NCBI GenBank assembly: GCA_013178295.1
Contig: JABLWW010000018.1
Span: 1-62,423, forward strand
DNA length: 62,423 nucleotides
DNA from: Anaerolineae bacterium
GTDB taxonomy: Bacteria > Chloroflexota > Anaerolineae > Anaerolineales > Anaerolineaceae
Reading direction: 5' to 3'
The notes under the pieces were generated by a model. It made no database searches, was not told the origin of the DNA, and saw only the letters and a list, made by a program, of their open reading frames with translations. Every line of letters begins with the position of its first letter. Positions within the stretch are counted from its first letter, which is position 1. Both the position numbers and the translations under genes were made by a program. This document shows positions 18,592 through 26,450 of the stretch, one piece after another.

Positions 18592-18615
18592 CTTGCGGGG
18601 GAAGCAAACCGCAAG
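18592..18615 (+). terminator. Weak hairpin between corrinoid and methyltransferase genes
   Basis: CTTGCGG (18592-18598) pairs with CCGCAAG (18609-18615) around a 10-nt loop, followed by the T-rich GCTTTGTTGTGTTC. It may cause partial termination and keep the corrinoid carrier in excess over the methyltransferase. Confidence 0.3.
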
Positions 18616-18719
18616 GCTTTGTTGTGTTCTAATTTGTGTTCGGATCGTGAGGTCTGACAGGAGGGTTGCCTGTCGGGCGATATAAAAGCAAATCATAATA
18701 TGTTTGGGGAGGTGGTAAG

Positions 18720-19604
18720 ATGGCAGGGTTGTCGTTTCTGGAGCGTTTGAAAGCTGGTGAAATCCTGGTAGCCGATGGCGCCACGGGCACCAATTTGCAG
18801 GCGCGCGGTTTGCCTACTGGCACCCCAACTGAGGCGTGGTTGTTTGACCGCCCGGACGAGGTGGTGCGGCTGGAGCGGGAGTTTGTCCAGGCGGGGGCGG
18901 ATATTATCCTGACCAACACCTTTGGCGGGACGGCGGTCAAACTGCAGGGACACGGCTGGGGCGAGCGCATGGCAGAGGTCAACCGGCGGGCGGTGGAGCT
19001 GGCGCGCCAGGCGGTGGGCGATGCAGATGTTTTTGTCGCCGGTTCGATTGGACCTACTGGACAGCTGCTCAAGCCGATGGGCAGCATGGAGCCCGAAGAG
19101 GCAGAAGCGCAATTTGCCGCGCAGGCGCGTGTGCTGGCTGAAGCCGGGGTGGATTTTCTGGTTATCGAAACCCAGTTTGATTTGGGAGAAGCCACTGCGG
19201 CGGTGAAGGGGGTGCGTTCGGTTTGCTCGCTGCCGCTGGTGGTTTCCTTCAGCTACGATCGCGGCACACGCACCATGATGGGCGTTCGACCACAAAAGAT
19301 GGCGCAGGAGATGTCCGCTCTGGATGTGGATGTGCTGGGGATCAACTGCGGGCGCAGCCTGGACGATAATCTCAGCGCGCTCCAGGAGCTGGCAGCGTCC
19401 GCCAGGTTGCCCATTTGGTTTAAGCCCAACGCCGGGCTGCCAAAACTGGACGAGGAGAACCGTCCAATATATGATGTGACCCCGGAGATGATGGGGGCCT
19501 ACACCAACACCTGGATCGCCGAAGGAGCGCGCATTGTGGGCGGCTGTTGCGGTACCACGCCGCAGCATTTGCAAGCTATCGCAACCGTAGTCAAAAACCG
19601 CTAA
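18720..19604 (+). CDS. Homocysteine S-methyltransferase family protein
   Basis: A 294-aa TIM-barrel enzyme of the S-methyl_trans family, corresponding to the homocysteine module of MetH. It starts GEILVADGATGTNLQARGL, continues with DIILTNTFGG and SIGPTG, and has the three Zn/thiol cysteines: Cys210 (GINCG) and Cys276-Cys277 (VGGCCGT). A clear GGGGAGGTGG ribosome-binding site precedes the ATG. With the corrinoid protein before it and the activator after it, it should move a methyl group between methyl-cobalamin and homocysteine or a similar thiol. Neither a pterin-binding methyltransferase domain nor an MttB/MtmB-type donor enzyme is encoded nearby, so the methyl donor is unknown. Confidence 0.9.
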   Translation: MAGLSFLERLKAGEILVADGATGTNLQARGLPTGTPTEAWLFDRPDEVVRLEREFVQAGADIILTNTFGGTAVKLQGHGWGERMAEVNRRAVELARQAVGDADVFVAGSIGPTGQLLKPMGSMEPEEAEAQFAAQARVLAEAGVDFLVIETQFDLGEATAAVKGVRSVCSLPLVVSFSYDRGTRTMMGVRPQKMAQEMSALDVDVLGINCGRSLDDNLSALQELAASARLPIWFKPNAGLPKLDEENRPIYDVTPEMMGAYTNTWIAEGARIVGGCCGTTPQHLQAIATVVKNR

Positions 19605-19616
19605 TCGTATTTTTCA

Positions 19617-21467
19617 ATGTCCCGGCAACCGCGCAAACACCTGGTGATCCTCGAACCGGCAGGTCGGCGGGTTGAGGTGGAAGAAGGTGTTAACCTGCTG
19701 GCTGCAGCGCAGCAGGCGGGTGTTGACCTGGTTGCTGCCTGTGGGGGGGTGGGTATTTGCGGTTTGTGCCGTTTGCGGCTGGTGAGCGGCAAACTTTCAG
19801 CGTTGACTGCCTCAGAGGAGGAGCATCTGCCGCCGCAGGATATCCTGGATGGCTTTCGTCTGGCGTGCCAGGCGCATCCTTTGAGCGACGTTACGGTGGA
19901 AATTCCTCCCGAGTCGCTGCCGCGGGCGCAGAAAATGCTTCTGGAGGGAAGAGAGGCGCAGGTGACGCCAGAGCCTGTTGTCTGCGGGGTGGAGGTGTGT
20001 TTGCCGCCGCCCAGTCAGGAAGACCTGCGGGCAGATTTTACGCGGGTGCGCGAGGCGCTTGCGGCGGGCGAGCATCCGCTTGAGGTGAATCTGGATACTA
20101 CCGCCGTGCGGCTGATTGCCGAACCTCTCCGTCGTCAGGAATGGGCAGGGCGGCTGGCGCTGCGCACTTCCCACAATGGCGCCCATCTGGTTTCGGTGCT
20201 GCGTGCTGGCGCGCCGTTGGTTGGTCTGGCGGTGGATTTGGGTTCAACCAAGATTGCCGTTTACCTGGTGAATCTGGAAAACGGGGGCACGCTTGCCAGC
20301 GCCGGGGTGATGAACCCACAGATTGCTTATGGCGAGGATGTGGTCAGCCGCATTGCTTTTGCCAATCAGGGGGCAGAAAATCTGCGGCTGTTGCAAACCC
20401 GCGTGGTGGAAGCGCTCAACACGACCATCGCCGATTTGCGCCGTCAGACGGGCATCTCTCAGGAGCAGATTGTGGACGCGGTGGTGGTGGGCAACACTGC
20501 CATGCATCATTTTCTGTGCGGTTTGCCGGTGCGTCAGCTGGGCTTGGCGCCTTATGTCCCGGCGGTTGCTGACCCGCTTGAGGTGCGCGCTGCCGAACTG
20601 GGATTGGAGATTGCGCGCGGGGCGTGGGTGTATCTGCCAGCCAACATTGCCGGTTACGTCGGGGCGGATCACACCGCGGCTTTGCTGGCTTCGCAGGCAT
20701 ACACGGGCGATAAGACCATGATCCTGGTGGACATTGGCACCAATACCGAAATCAGTCTGGCAAAGCGCGGTCGGCTGTTGACCTGTTCTACCGCCTCTGG
20801 ACCGGCTTTTGAGGGGGCGCATATTCATGACGGAATGCGCGCTGCGTCTGGGGCGGTGGAAAGCGTGCACATTGGCAATGACGGGGTGCAGGTCAGCACG
20901 GTGGGCGGGTCGCCAGCGGTGGGCATCTGCGGGACGGGCATCCTCAAAGCGATCTCTGAAATGCTGGATAAAGGGATTGTTGACCGGCGCGGCGCCTTGC
21001 GCAAACGCGGTGCGTATACCACATGGTTTAACGAGAACGCTGAGTTTGTGCTCGTTCCCGCTGAAAAAAGCGGTCATGGCAGACAGGTGGTGGTCACGCG
21101 CCGCGATGTGCATGAGATACAGCTTGCCAAAGCCGCCATCCGCGCCGGTATCGAAATTTTGCTGGCAGAAGCAGGCATTGCCGCGCTGCGGGTCGAGCAG
21201 TGGGTGGTTGCCGGGGCGTTTGGCACGTTTCTCGATATTGGCAGCGCGGTGCGGGTGGGGATGTTTCCGGATGTGCCGCGGGGTTATTTTCACCAGGTGG
21301 GCAACGCTGCCGGGATGGGCGCCAAGCAGATGCTGCTTTCGCGGCGCAAACGCACCGAGGCAGCCCGTCTTGCCAAACGGGTGCGCTATATCGAGCTGAC
21401 GGCTTACGCGGATTTTACGGAAAAGTTTATGGAAATGATGTACTTCCCTGCCTATAATGAGCCATAA
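19617..21467 (+). CDS. Reductive activator of corrinoid protein (2Fe-2S plus ASKHA)
   Basis: A 616-aa protein. The N-terminus is a 2Fe-2S ferredoxin domain with Cys42, Cys48, Cys51 and Cys84 (CGGVGICGLC...LACQAH). After a linker comes the RACo-type middle and C-terminal ASKHA ATPase domain: GLAVDLGSTKIAVYLVNL, NTAMHHFLCGLP, ILVDIGTNTEISL, CSTASGPAFEGAHI and VVAGAFGTFLDI. Family members use ATP to drive reduction of inactivated Co(II) corrinoid to Co(I). It follows the methyltransferase gene by 12 bp without a strong ribosome-binding site, suggesting translational coupling. Its partner here is very probably the 211-aa corrinoid protein. Confidence 0.92.
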   Translation: MSRQPRKHLVILEPAGRRVEVEEGVNLLAAAQQAGVDLVAACGGVGICGLCRLRLVSGKLSALTASEEEHLPPQDILDGFRLACQAHPLSDVTVEIPPESLPRAQKMLLEGREAQVTPEPVVCGVEVCLPPPSQEDLRADFTRVREALAAGEHPLEVNLDTTAVRLIAEPLRRQEWAGRLALRTSHNGAHLVSVLRAGAPLVGLAVDLGSTKIAVYLVNLENGGTLASAGVMNPQIAYGEDVVSRIAFANQGAENLRLLQTRVVEALNTTIADLRRQTGISQEQIVDAVVVGNTAMHHFLCGLPVRQLGLAPYVPAVADPLEVRAAELGLEIARGAWVYLPANIAGYVGADHTAALLASQAYTGDKTMILVDIGTNTEISLAKRGRLLTCSTASGPAFEGAHIHDGMRAASGAVESVHIGNDGVQVSTVGGSPAVGICGTGILKAISEMLDKGIVDRRGALRKRGAYTTWFNENAEFVLVPAEKSGHGRQVVVTRRDVHEIQLAKAAIRAGIEILLAEAGIAALRVEQWVVAGAFGTFLDIGSAVRVGMFPDVPRGYFHQVGNAAGMGAKQMLLSRRKRTEAARLAKRVRYIELTAYADFTEKFMEMMYFPAYNEP

Positions 21468-21492
21468 CGGCTGGGTTTGATATGAGTCCTCT

Positions 21493-23310
21493 ATGAAACC
21501 GAAATCATTCTCGAGGTGGGAGCCTTTTTTGGTAATCAGCATTCTCCTGTGGGGGAGTTATTTTATTTACCGTATGTGGTTTCGGTTTGATGTGCTGGAG
21601 GCGGGAATTACGCTGCTGCTGGGGTTGAATGCCTGGTACTACACGCGGCGCTGGAAGCGGCTCATGCAGCAAAAAGTGCAGGCAGAGGAAACACTGCGCG
21701 GACGTGAAGAGCGTTTGCGCCATGCCGAAGCGCAAGTGCGGGCGTTGTATCAATCGGAATGCGAACAGCGCTACCTGGCACAGATGCTGGGCGAAGTCTC
21801 TTCTGCGCTGACTTCCACGCTCAATTTTGAACAGATTCTTGACCGCTTGCTTGAGCAAATTGAACGAATCGTGCCTTATGATACTGCCAGCGTCTTGCTG
21901 GTGCACGGCGACCATGCGGTTGTGGCGCGCACGCGCGGCTTTGAGCGCATTGATGCCAGCCTGCCGGGGCGGCTTGAATCGCGTTCGATACCTATTGTCC
22001 CCGATATGGCATTACACCGCTTGTATGTGAGCGGGAAGCCGCTGGTTGTTGCCGATGTAACCCTTGACCCGACCTGGCAGTACTTGGAAGAATCTCGACA
22101 TGTTCGCTGTTGGGCGGGGGCGCCGGTCATTGCACAAAACCATGTCATTGCCTTTCTTTGCCTCGACCGAAGCGTGCCCGACAGCTACACCCAGCGGGAT
22201 GCTGACCTGCTGGCGGCTTTTTCCGGACATGCTGCCCTGGCAATGCAGAACGCGCTGTTTTTTGAAGCCGCACAGACGCGCGCTAACGAAGCCGAAATCC
22301 TGCGTCAGGCTTCCATCGCTCTGCTGGATGCGCAGACGATAGACGATACGCTGAAAATAGTTCTCTCTTTTGTTGGCAAGGTCGTGCCGTATGATAACGC
22401 GTCTATTTTTCTCCTGCAGGAGGAAGGCTTGCTGCTGGCAGCCACCAGCGGGCAGCTGACTTCGCAGGAATATGTCGGGCAGATTTTTCCGAAGGATGAC
22501 CCGTTGTTCGTAGAAATTGGGCGTTTGCGCAAACCGCTTGTTCTCGAAGATGCCCAGCTTGACCCGCGCTTTCAGGGCTGGGGTGATACCTTTCAGGTGC
22601 ACGGCTGGATTGGCGCGCCCTTTGTGTACCATGACCAGCTGATTGGTTATCTGACGATTGACAGCCTCAAGGTGGGGGCTTATAGCCAGGCGGATGCCAA
22701 TATAGCACAGCTGTTTGCCAATGAAGCTGCCATTGCCATCCAGAATGCGCTGCTATTTGAGCAGGTGCGGCAGATGGCGATCACCGACCCGCTGACGGGG
22801 TTGTTTGACCGTCAGTATTTCTTTGAGGTGGCTGAACGCGAGTTTCAGCGTTCGCAGCGCTATGGCAGCAATATTTCACTGCTCATTCTCGACCTGGATT
22901 ATTTCAAGCAGGTCAACGATACTTATGGGCATCTGATCGGTGATGAGGCGCTGCGTTGTCTGGCAAAGGAATGCCTCACTGGTCTGCGCGAGGTGGATAC
23001 GGTGGCGCGCTATGGCGGCGAGGAGTTTGTCATCCTTATGCCCGAAACGCCGCTGCACAGGGCGTTACAGGTCGCCGAACGTGTGCTTGCCAATATTGTC
23101 CGTCAGCCGTTCCGCATCAATGATCTTGAGATTACGCTGTCTGCCAGCATCGGACTGGCAAGCCGTGATGAACAGTGCTTTGACCTGGAAACGCTGATTT
23201 CGCGGGCTGACCGTGCGCTGTACATCGCCAAGAATTCAGGACGCGGCAGAATTGTCGCCTGGTCGCTTGCCGAAGAACACAACGGCAATCTGATGGAGGC
23301 GGAAAAGTAA
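21493..23310 (+). CDS. Membrane diguanylate cyclase with two GAF domains
   Basis: A 605-aa protein: two N-terminal membrane helices (about 10-50), a short coiled coil (55-95), GAF1 (about 105-255), GAF2 (about 270-420) and a C-terminal GGDEF domain (about 430-590). The active-site motif is GGEEF at 508-512, and the allosteric inhibitory site RxxD (Arg499-Asp502) lies in the canonical position, so the enzyme should make cyclic di-GMP and be product-inhibited. The GAF domains resemble each other (IVPYDTASVLL / VVPYDNASIFL), suggesting duplication. No EAL/HD-GYP partner is near. It starts 25 bp after the corrinoid activator but is functionally unrelated as far as I can see. Confidence 0.93.
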   Translation: MKPKSFSRWEPFLVISILLWGSYFIYRMWFRFDVLEAGITLLLGLNAWYYTRRWKRLMQQKVQAEETLRGREERLRHAEAQVRALYQSECEQRYLAQMLGEVSSALTSTLNFEQILDRLLEQIERIVPYDTASVLLVHGDHAVVARTRGFERIDASLPGRLESRSIPIVPDMALHRLYVSGKPLVVADVTLDPTWQYLEESRHVRCWAGAPVIAQNHVIAFLCLDRSVPDSYTQRDADLLAAFSGHAALAMQNALFFEAAQTRANEAEILRQASIALLDAQTIDDTLKIVLSFVGKVVPYDNASIFLLQEEGLLLAATSGQLTSQEYVGQIFPKDDPLFVEIGRLRKPLVLEDAQLDPRFQGWGDTFQVHGWIGAPFVYHDQLIGYLTIDSLKVGAYSQADANIAQLFANEAAIAIQNALLFEQVRQMAITDPLTGLFDRQYFFEVAEREFQRSQRYGSNISLLILDLDYFKQVNDTYGHLIGDEALRCLAKECLTGLREVDTVARYGGEEFVILMPETPLHRALQVAERVLANIVRQPFRINDLEITLSASIGLASRDEQCFDLETLISRADRALYIAKNSGRGRIVAWSLAEEHNGNLMEAEK

Positions 23311-23322
23311 ACCCTTGGCGGG

Positions 23323-24249
23323 CTATTCTTGCGGCGGCTCAGAGGGGAGAGGGGTTGGTTCAGGGTGCACGGTAACATCTGAATTGGGGACGATGTTTTG
23401 CACTGCCTGTTCGACCAGTTCGGTAATCTGGTGGGCTTCTTCAAGCGGCTGGCTGCCGTCAACCAGGATGTGCGTATCCACAAACAGATGGGCGCCCATA
23501 TAGCGCAGGCGCACATTATGACAGTTATCCACCCCGGGCACGGCTTCCACGGCGCTGGTGATCTTCTCTGCTAGCCCCTGCGGGGCGGCATCCAGTAACG
23601 CCTGGACGGTGCGTATGCCCAATTCAATGCTGACGTAAATCACGATCAGCGCCACGCCCAGCGCGGCGACGGCATCCGCTTTGTGCAGAAAGCGCAGGTT
23701 TGGCACCCACTCGCCGATTTTGACAAACAACAGCCCGGCGATAACCACACTCGAACTCCAGATATCAGTGCTGAAGTGCAGTGCGTCGGCTTCCAGCGCC
23801 TGGCTGTTGTGCTTGCGCGCGGCACGATAAAGGACGCGCGAGCGGGTAATATCCACAATGATGGACACAAACATGACCAGAAAAGCCCAGATGCTGACTT
23901 CGATCTCTACCTGCTTGAAGAAAATGCGCTGCACGGCTTCGTAAATGATCCAGCCGCAGGTAACCAGCAGCAGCAGGGTTTCAAAAAGGGCGGAAAGGTT
24001 TTCCACTTTGCCGTGCCCGTACAGGTGGGCGCGGTCGGCTGGTTTGCCTGAGAGACGCACCGCCAGGAAGGTAACCAACGCGGCAACCAGGTCAAGGGCG
24101 GAGTGGGCAGCTTCGGCAAGGATGCCCAGACTGCCGGTAATTACGCCAACGATGATTTTCAGCGTGGTCAGCGCCACTGCGGCAATCACCGAACTGAGCG
24201 CGGCGTCGCTTTTTTCTTTTTCAGCAATCAGACGTGTATCGGCGGTCAC
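23323..24249 (-). CDS. Cation diffusion facilitator family transporter
   Basis: A 308-aa protein with six membrane helices and a C-terminal cytoplasmic metallochaperone-like domain. The transport-site motifs are HxxxD in TM2 (AEAAHSALDLVAA) and HxxxD in TM5 (ADALHFSTD), with the family motif LYGHGKVENLSALF after TM2. The His/Asp site favours Zn(II) or a similar divalent metal, exchanged for protons out of the cytoplasm. It converges on the diguanylate cyclase gene. The 272 bp upstream (24250-24521) hold no clear gene; a minor CAGGGT...ACCCTG dyad lies at 24291-24308. Confidence 0.92.
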   Translation of the reverse strand: MTADTRLIAEKEKSDAALSSVIAAVALTTLKIIVGVITGSLGILAEAAHSALDLVAALVTFLAVRLSGKPADRAHLYGHGKVENLSALFETLLLLVTCGWIIYEAVQRIFFKQVEIEVSIWAFLVMFVSIIVDITRSRVLYRAARKHNSQALEADALHFSTDIWSSSVVIAGLLFVKIGEWVPNLRFLHKADAVAALGVALIVIYVSIELGIRTVQALLDAAPQGLAEKITSAVEAVPGVDNCHNVRLRYMGAHLFVDTHILVDGSQPLEEAHQITELVEQAVQNIVPNSDVTVHPEPTPLPSEPPQE

Positions 24250-24521
24250 TTTTTATCCATTTTCAACAAAGTAACAAAATTGCTTGGCGGCAGGGTGATA
24301 ATACCCTGGTATTCTTTCAACTCCAGCAGGTGGCTGTTCCCAGAAACGATGTAAAAAACATTGCTAAACAGGGGAGATTCTATCACGGAATGGTCATTTT
24401 TTTTGACCGCGTTCAGCTTTTTTTAGGCTCAATCACAGCAATCACCATACAGAACTCTCCCAAATGGGTATTTCATGTTCTCGGCAATCTTATCCCTATC
24501 TGAAATGGGGGCAAAAGACTT

Positions 24522-26450
24522 TCATCCTCCAGTTTGCCCAGCTTCCACCCCGTTCTTCTCAAACTGACTGTTATATAGTTCGGCATAGAAGCCATTGCGC
24601 GCCAGCAGATCATTGTGTGTACCCTGTTCCACAATATTGCCATCGCGTAATACCAGAATCAAATCGGCGTTGCGGATGGTAGAGAGCCGATGGGCGATGA
24701 TAAAGCTGGTACGTCCCTGCATCAGTTTGTCCATCGCCTCGCGGATAAGCAATTCGGTATGCGTATCCACCGAACTGGTCGCTTCGTCCAGAATTAGCAT
24801 TGCCGGGTCTGTCAGGATGGCGCGGGCAATCGTCAGAAGCTGTTTTTGCCCTTGCGAGATGTTGGTAACTTCTTCATTCAGCTCCATCTGATAGCCTTCC
24901 GGCAGGGTGCGGATAAAGTGGTCAATCTGAGCAGCTTTGGCGGCGGCGGCGGCTTGGCTTTCATCGGCATCTTCGCGCCCGTAGCGGATGTTATCCAGAA
25001 TACTACCGTTGAACAGCCAGGTGTCTTGCAGCACCATGCCGAACATGCAGCGCAAATCTGCCCGGCGGTATTCTTTGATGTTGTGTCCGTCAACCAGAAT
25101 TTCGCCTTGATTGACATCGTAGAAACGCATCAGCAATTTGACCAGCGTGGTCTTTCCGGCGCCGGTTGGACCAACGATGGCAACCTTTTGCCCGGGTTTG
25201 ATGGTTGCCGAAAAGCCGCGAATGATCGGCTGGTTGGGCAGATAACCGAAATGCACATTGCGGAACTCCACCTGTCCGGTGATGTGTTCTGCGCTGAGCG
25301 GGCTTTCGGTTTCAGGGGGTTCTTCTTCCTCTGCCAGAAATTCAAAGACGCGCTCGGCCGCGGCGATGGTCTGTTGGAGAACGTTGGAGATGTTTGCCAG
25401 TTGGGTGATGGGCTGGGTGAACGAGCGCACATATTGAATAAACGCTTGAATGTCGCCGATGGTGATCAACTGGCGGATCGCCAGCCAGACGCCCAGGATA
25501 ACCACCACCACATATCCCAAATTGCCAATCAGGTTCATCACCGGCATCATGATTCCGGAGAGAAACTGCGCCTTCCACGCCACACGCTCAAGCGCGGTAT
25601 TGTATGCATCGAACTTGCGCAGGCTTTTTTCTTCTCCGTTAAAGGCTTTGATAATGGTGTGTCCGCCGAACATCTCTTCCACATGTCCGTTGACATGACC
25701 AATATATTCCTGCTGCTGGCTGAAAAAACGCTGCGACTGGCGGATGATAAGCGTTACCACCCCCATCGCGAGCGGCACGATGAGCAGTGCGGCAAGCGTC
25801 ATCTGCCAGCTGATGCTCAACATCACTACCAGCACCCCCACCACCGTTACCAGCGAAGTTACCATCTGCATCAGGCTTTGGTTGAGCGTTTGATTAATCG
25901 TGTCCACGTCATTGGTCAGGCGCGAAAGCACCTCGCCGTGTGTGGTGCCGTCAAAGTAGCGGAAAGGCATGCGCTGGATTTTCTCCATGACGTCCTTGCG
26001 CAGCTGATAGGTGATTTGCACGGCAACGTCGGTCATCAGCCAGCCCTGCACAAAGGCGAGCACTGAGGAGAAAAGATACAGCCCCAGCACGGTAAGGAGA
26101 ATGCGTTCGATAGCGGCAAAGTCAATCCCGCCCGTGGCGGAGATTTGCGCCATCACGCCTTCAAAGAGTTTGGTGGTTGCCCCACCGAGGATTTTTGGGC
26201 CAATGATGGAAAAGACGGTTGAGCCGATTGACAAAAGCAAAACCAACACAATGGTCAATTTGTGTATGCCGAGATAGGCAATGAGTTTACGCAGCGTGCC
26301 TTTCAAATCACGCGGCTTTTCTACTTTTCCAAAGGGGAGATGTCCGCCGGGAGGTCCGCCGCCGAAGGGTCCGCGTCCGCCAATGACTGGTGGGCGCCCC
26401 GCAGGAAGATTGCGAAAACCATTGCCAGAGGGTCGAGGTGTCGTTGTCAT
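24522..26450 (-). CDS. ABC exporter subunit B (active Walker B, atypical signature)
   Basis: A 642-aa half-transporter with a Pro/Gly-rich cytoplasmic leader, six membrane helices and an ATPase domain: Walker A GPTGAGKTTLV, signature ISQGQKQLLTIARA (not LSGGQ) and Walker B MLILDEATSSVD with the catalytic Glu. The start is ATG 26450: it overlaps the upstream exporter gene by ATGA (26447-26450), a typical coupled junction; the open frame extends further but would overlap 97 bp. With the partner encoded just before it, this makes an asymmetric heterodimeric exporter. Confidence 0.93.
   Translation of the reverse strand: MTTTPRPSGNGFRNLPAGRPPVIGGRGPFGGGPPGGHLPFGKVEKPRDLKGTLRKLIAYLGIHKLTIVLVLLLSIGSTVFSIIGPKILGGATTKLFEGVMAQISATGGIDFAAIERILLTVLGLYLFSSVLAFVQGWLMTDVAVQITYQLRKDVMEKIQRMPFRYFDGTTHGEVLSRLTNDVDTINQTLNQSLMQMVTSLVTVVGVLVVMLSISWQMTLAALLIVPLAMGVVTLIIRQSQRFFSQQQEYIGHVNGHVEEMFGGHTIIKAFNGEEKSLRKFDAYNTALERVAWKAQFLSGIMMPVMNLIGNLGYVVVVILGVWLAIRQLITIGDIQAFIQYVRSFTQPITQLANISNVLQQTIAAAERVFEFLAEEEEPPETESPLSAEHITGQVEFRNVHFGYLPNQPIIRGFSATIKPGQKVAIVGPTGAGKTTLVKLLMRFYDVNQGEILVDGHNIKEYRRADLRCMFGMVLQDTWLFNGSILDNIRYGREDADESQAAAAAKAAQIDHFIRTLPEGYQMELNEEVTNISQGQKQLLTIARAILTDPAMLILDEATSSVDTHTELLIREAMDKLMQGRTSFIIAHRLSTIRNADLILVLRDGNIVEQGTHNDLLARNGFYAELYNSQFEKNGVEAGQTGG

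Noticed and set aside
20244-21542. 432-codon minus-strand frame over the corrinoid activator
   Set aside because: His/Arg/Gln-rich shadow of a well-identified gene, with no domain.
24291-24308. CAGGGT-N6-ACCCTG dyad as a terminator
   Set aside because: The stem is only 6 bp with no T run on the minus strand; too weak to call.
24250-24521. Short plus-strand frames (24234-24503 and 24464-24682) as a gene in the gap
   Set aside because: They run through the 3' ends of neighbouring genes, have no ribosome-binding site and no recognisable sequence.
24846-26066. 406-codon plus-strand frame over the ABC exporter gene
   Set aside because: Low-complexity His/Gln/Asp-rich shadow; the exporter on the minus strand is clear.
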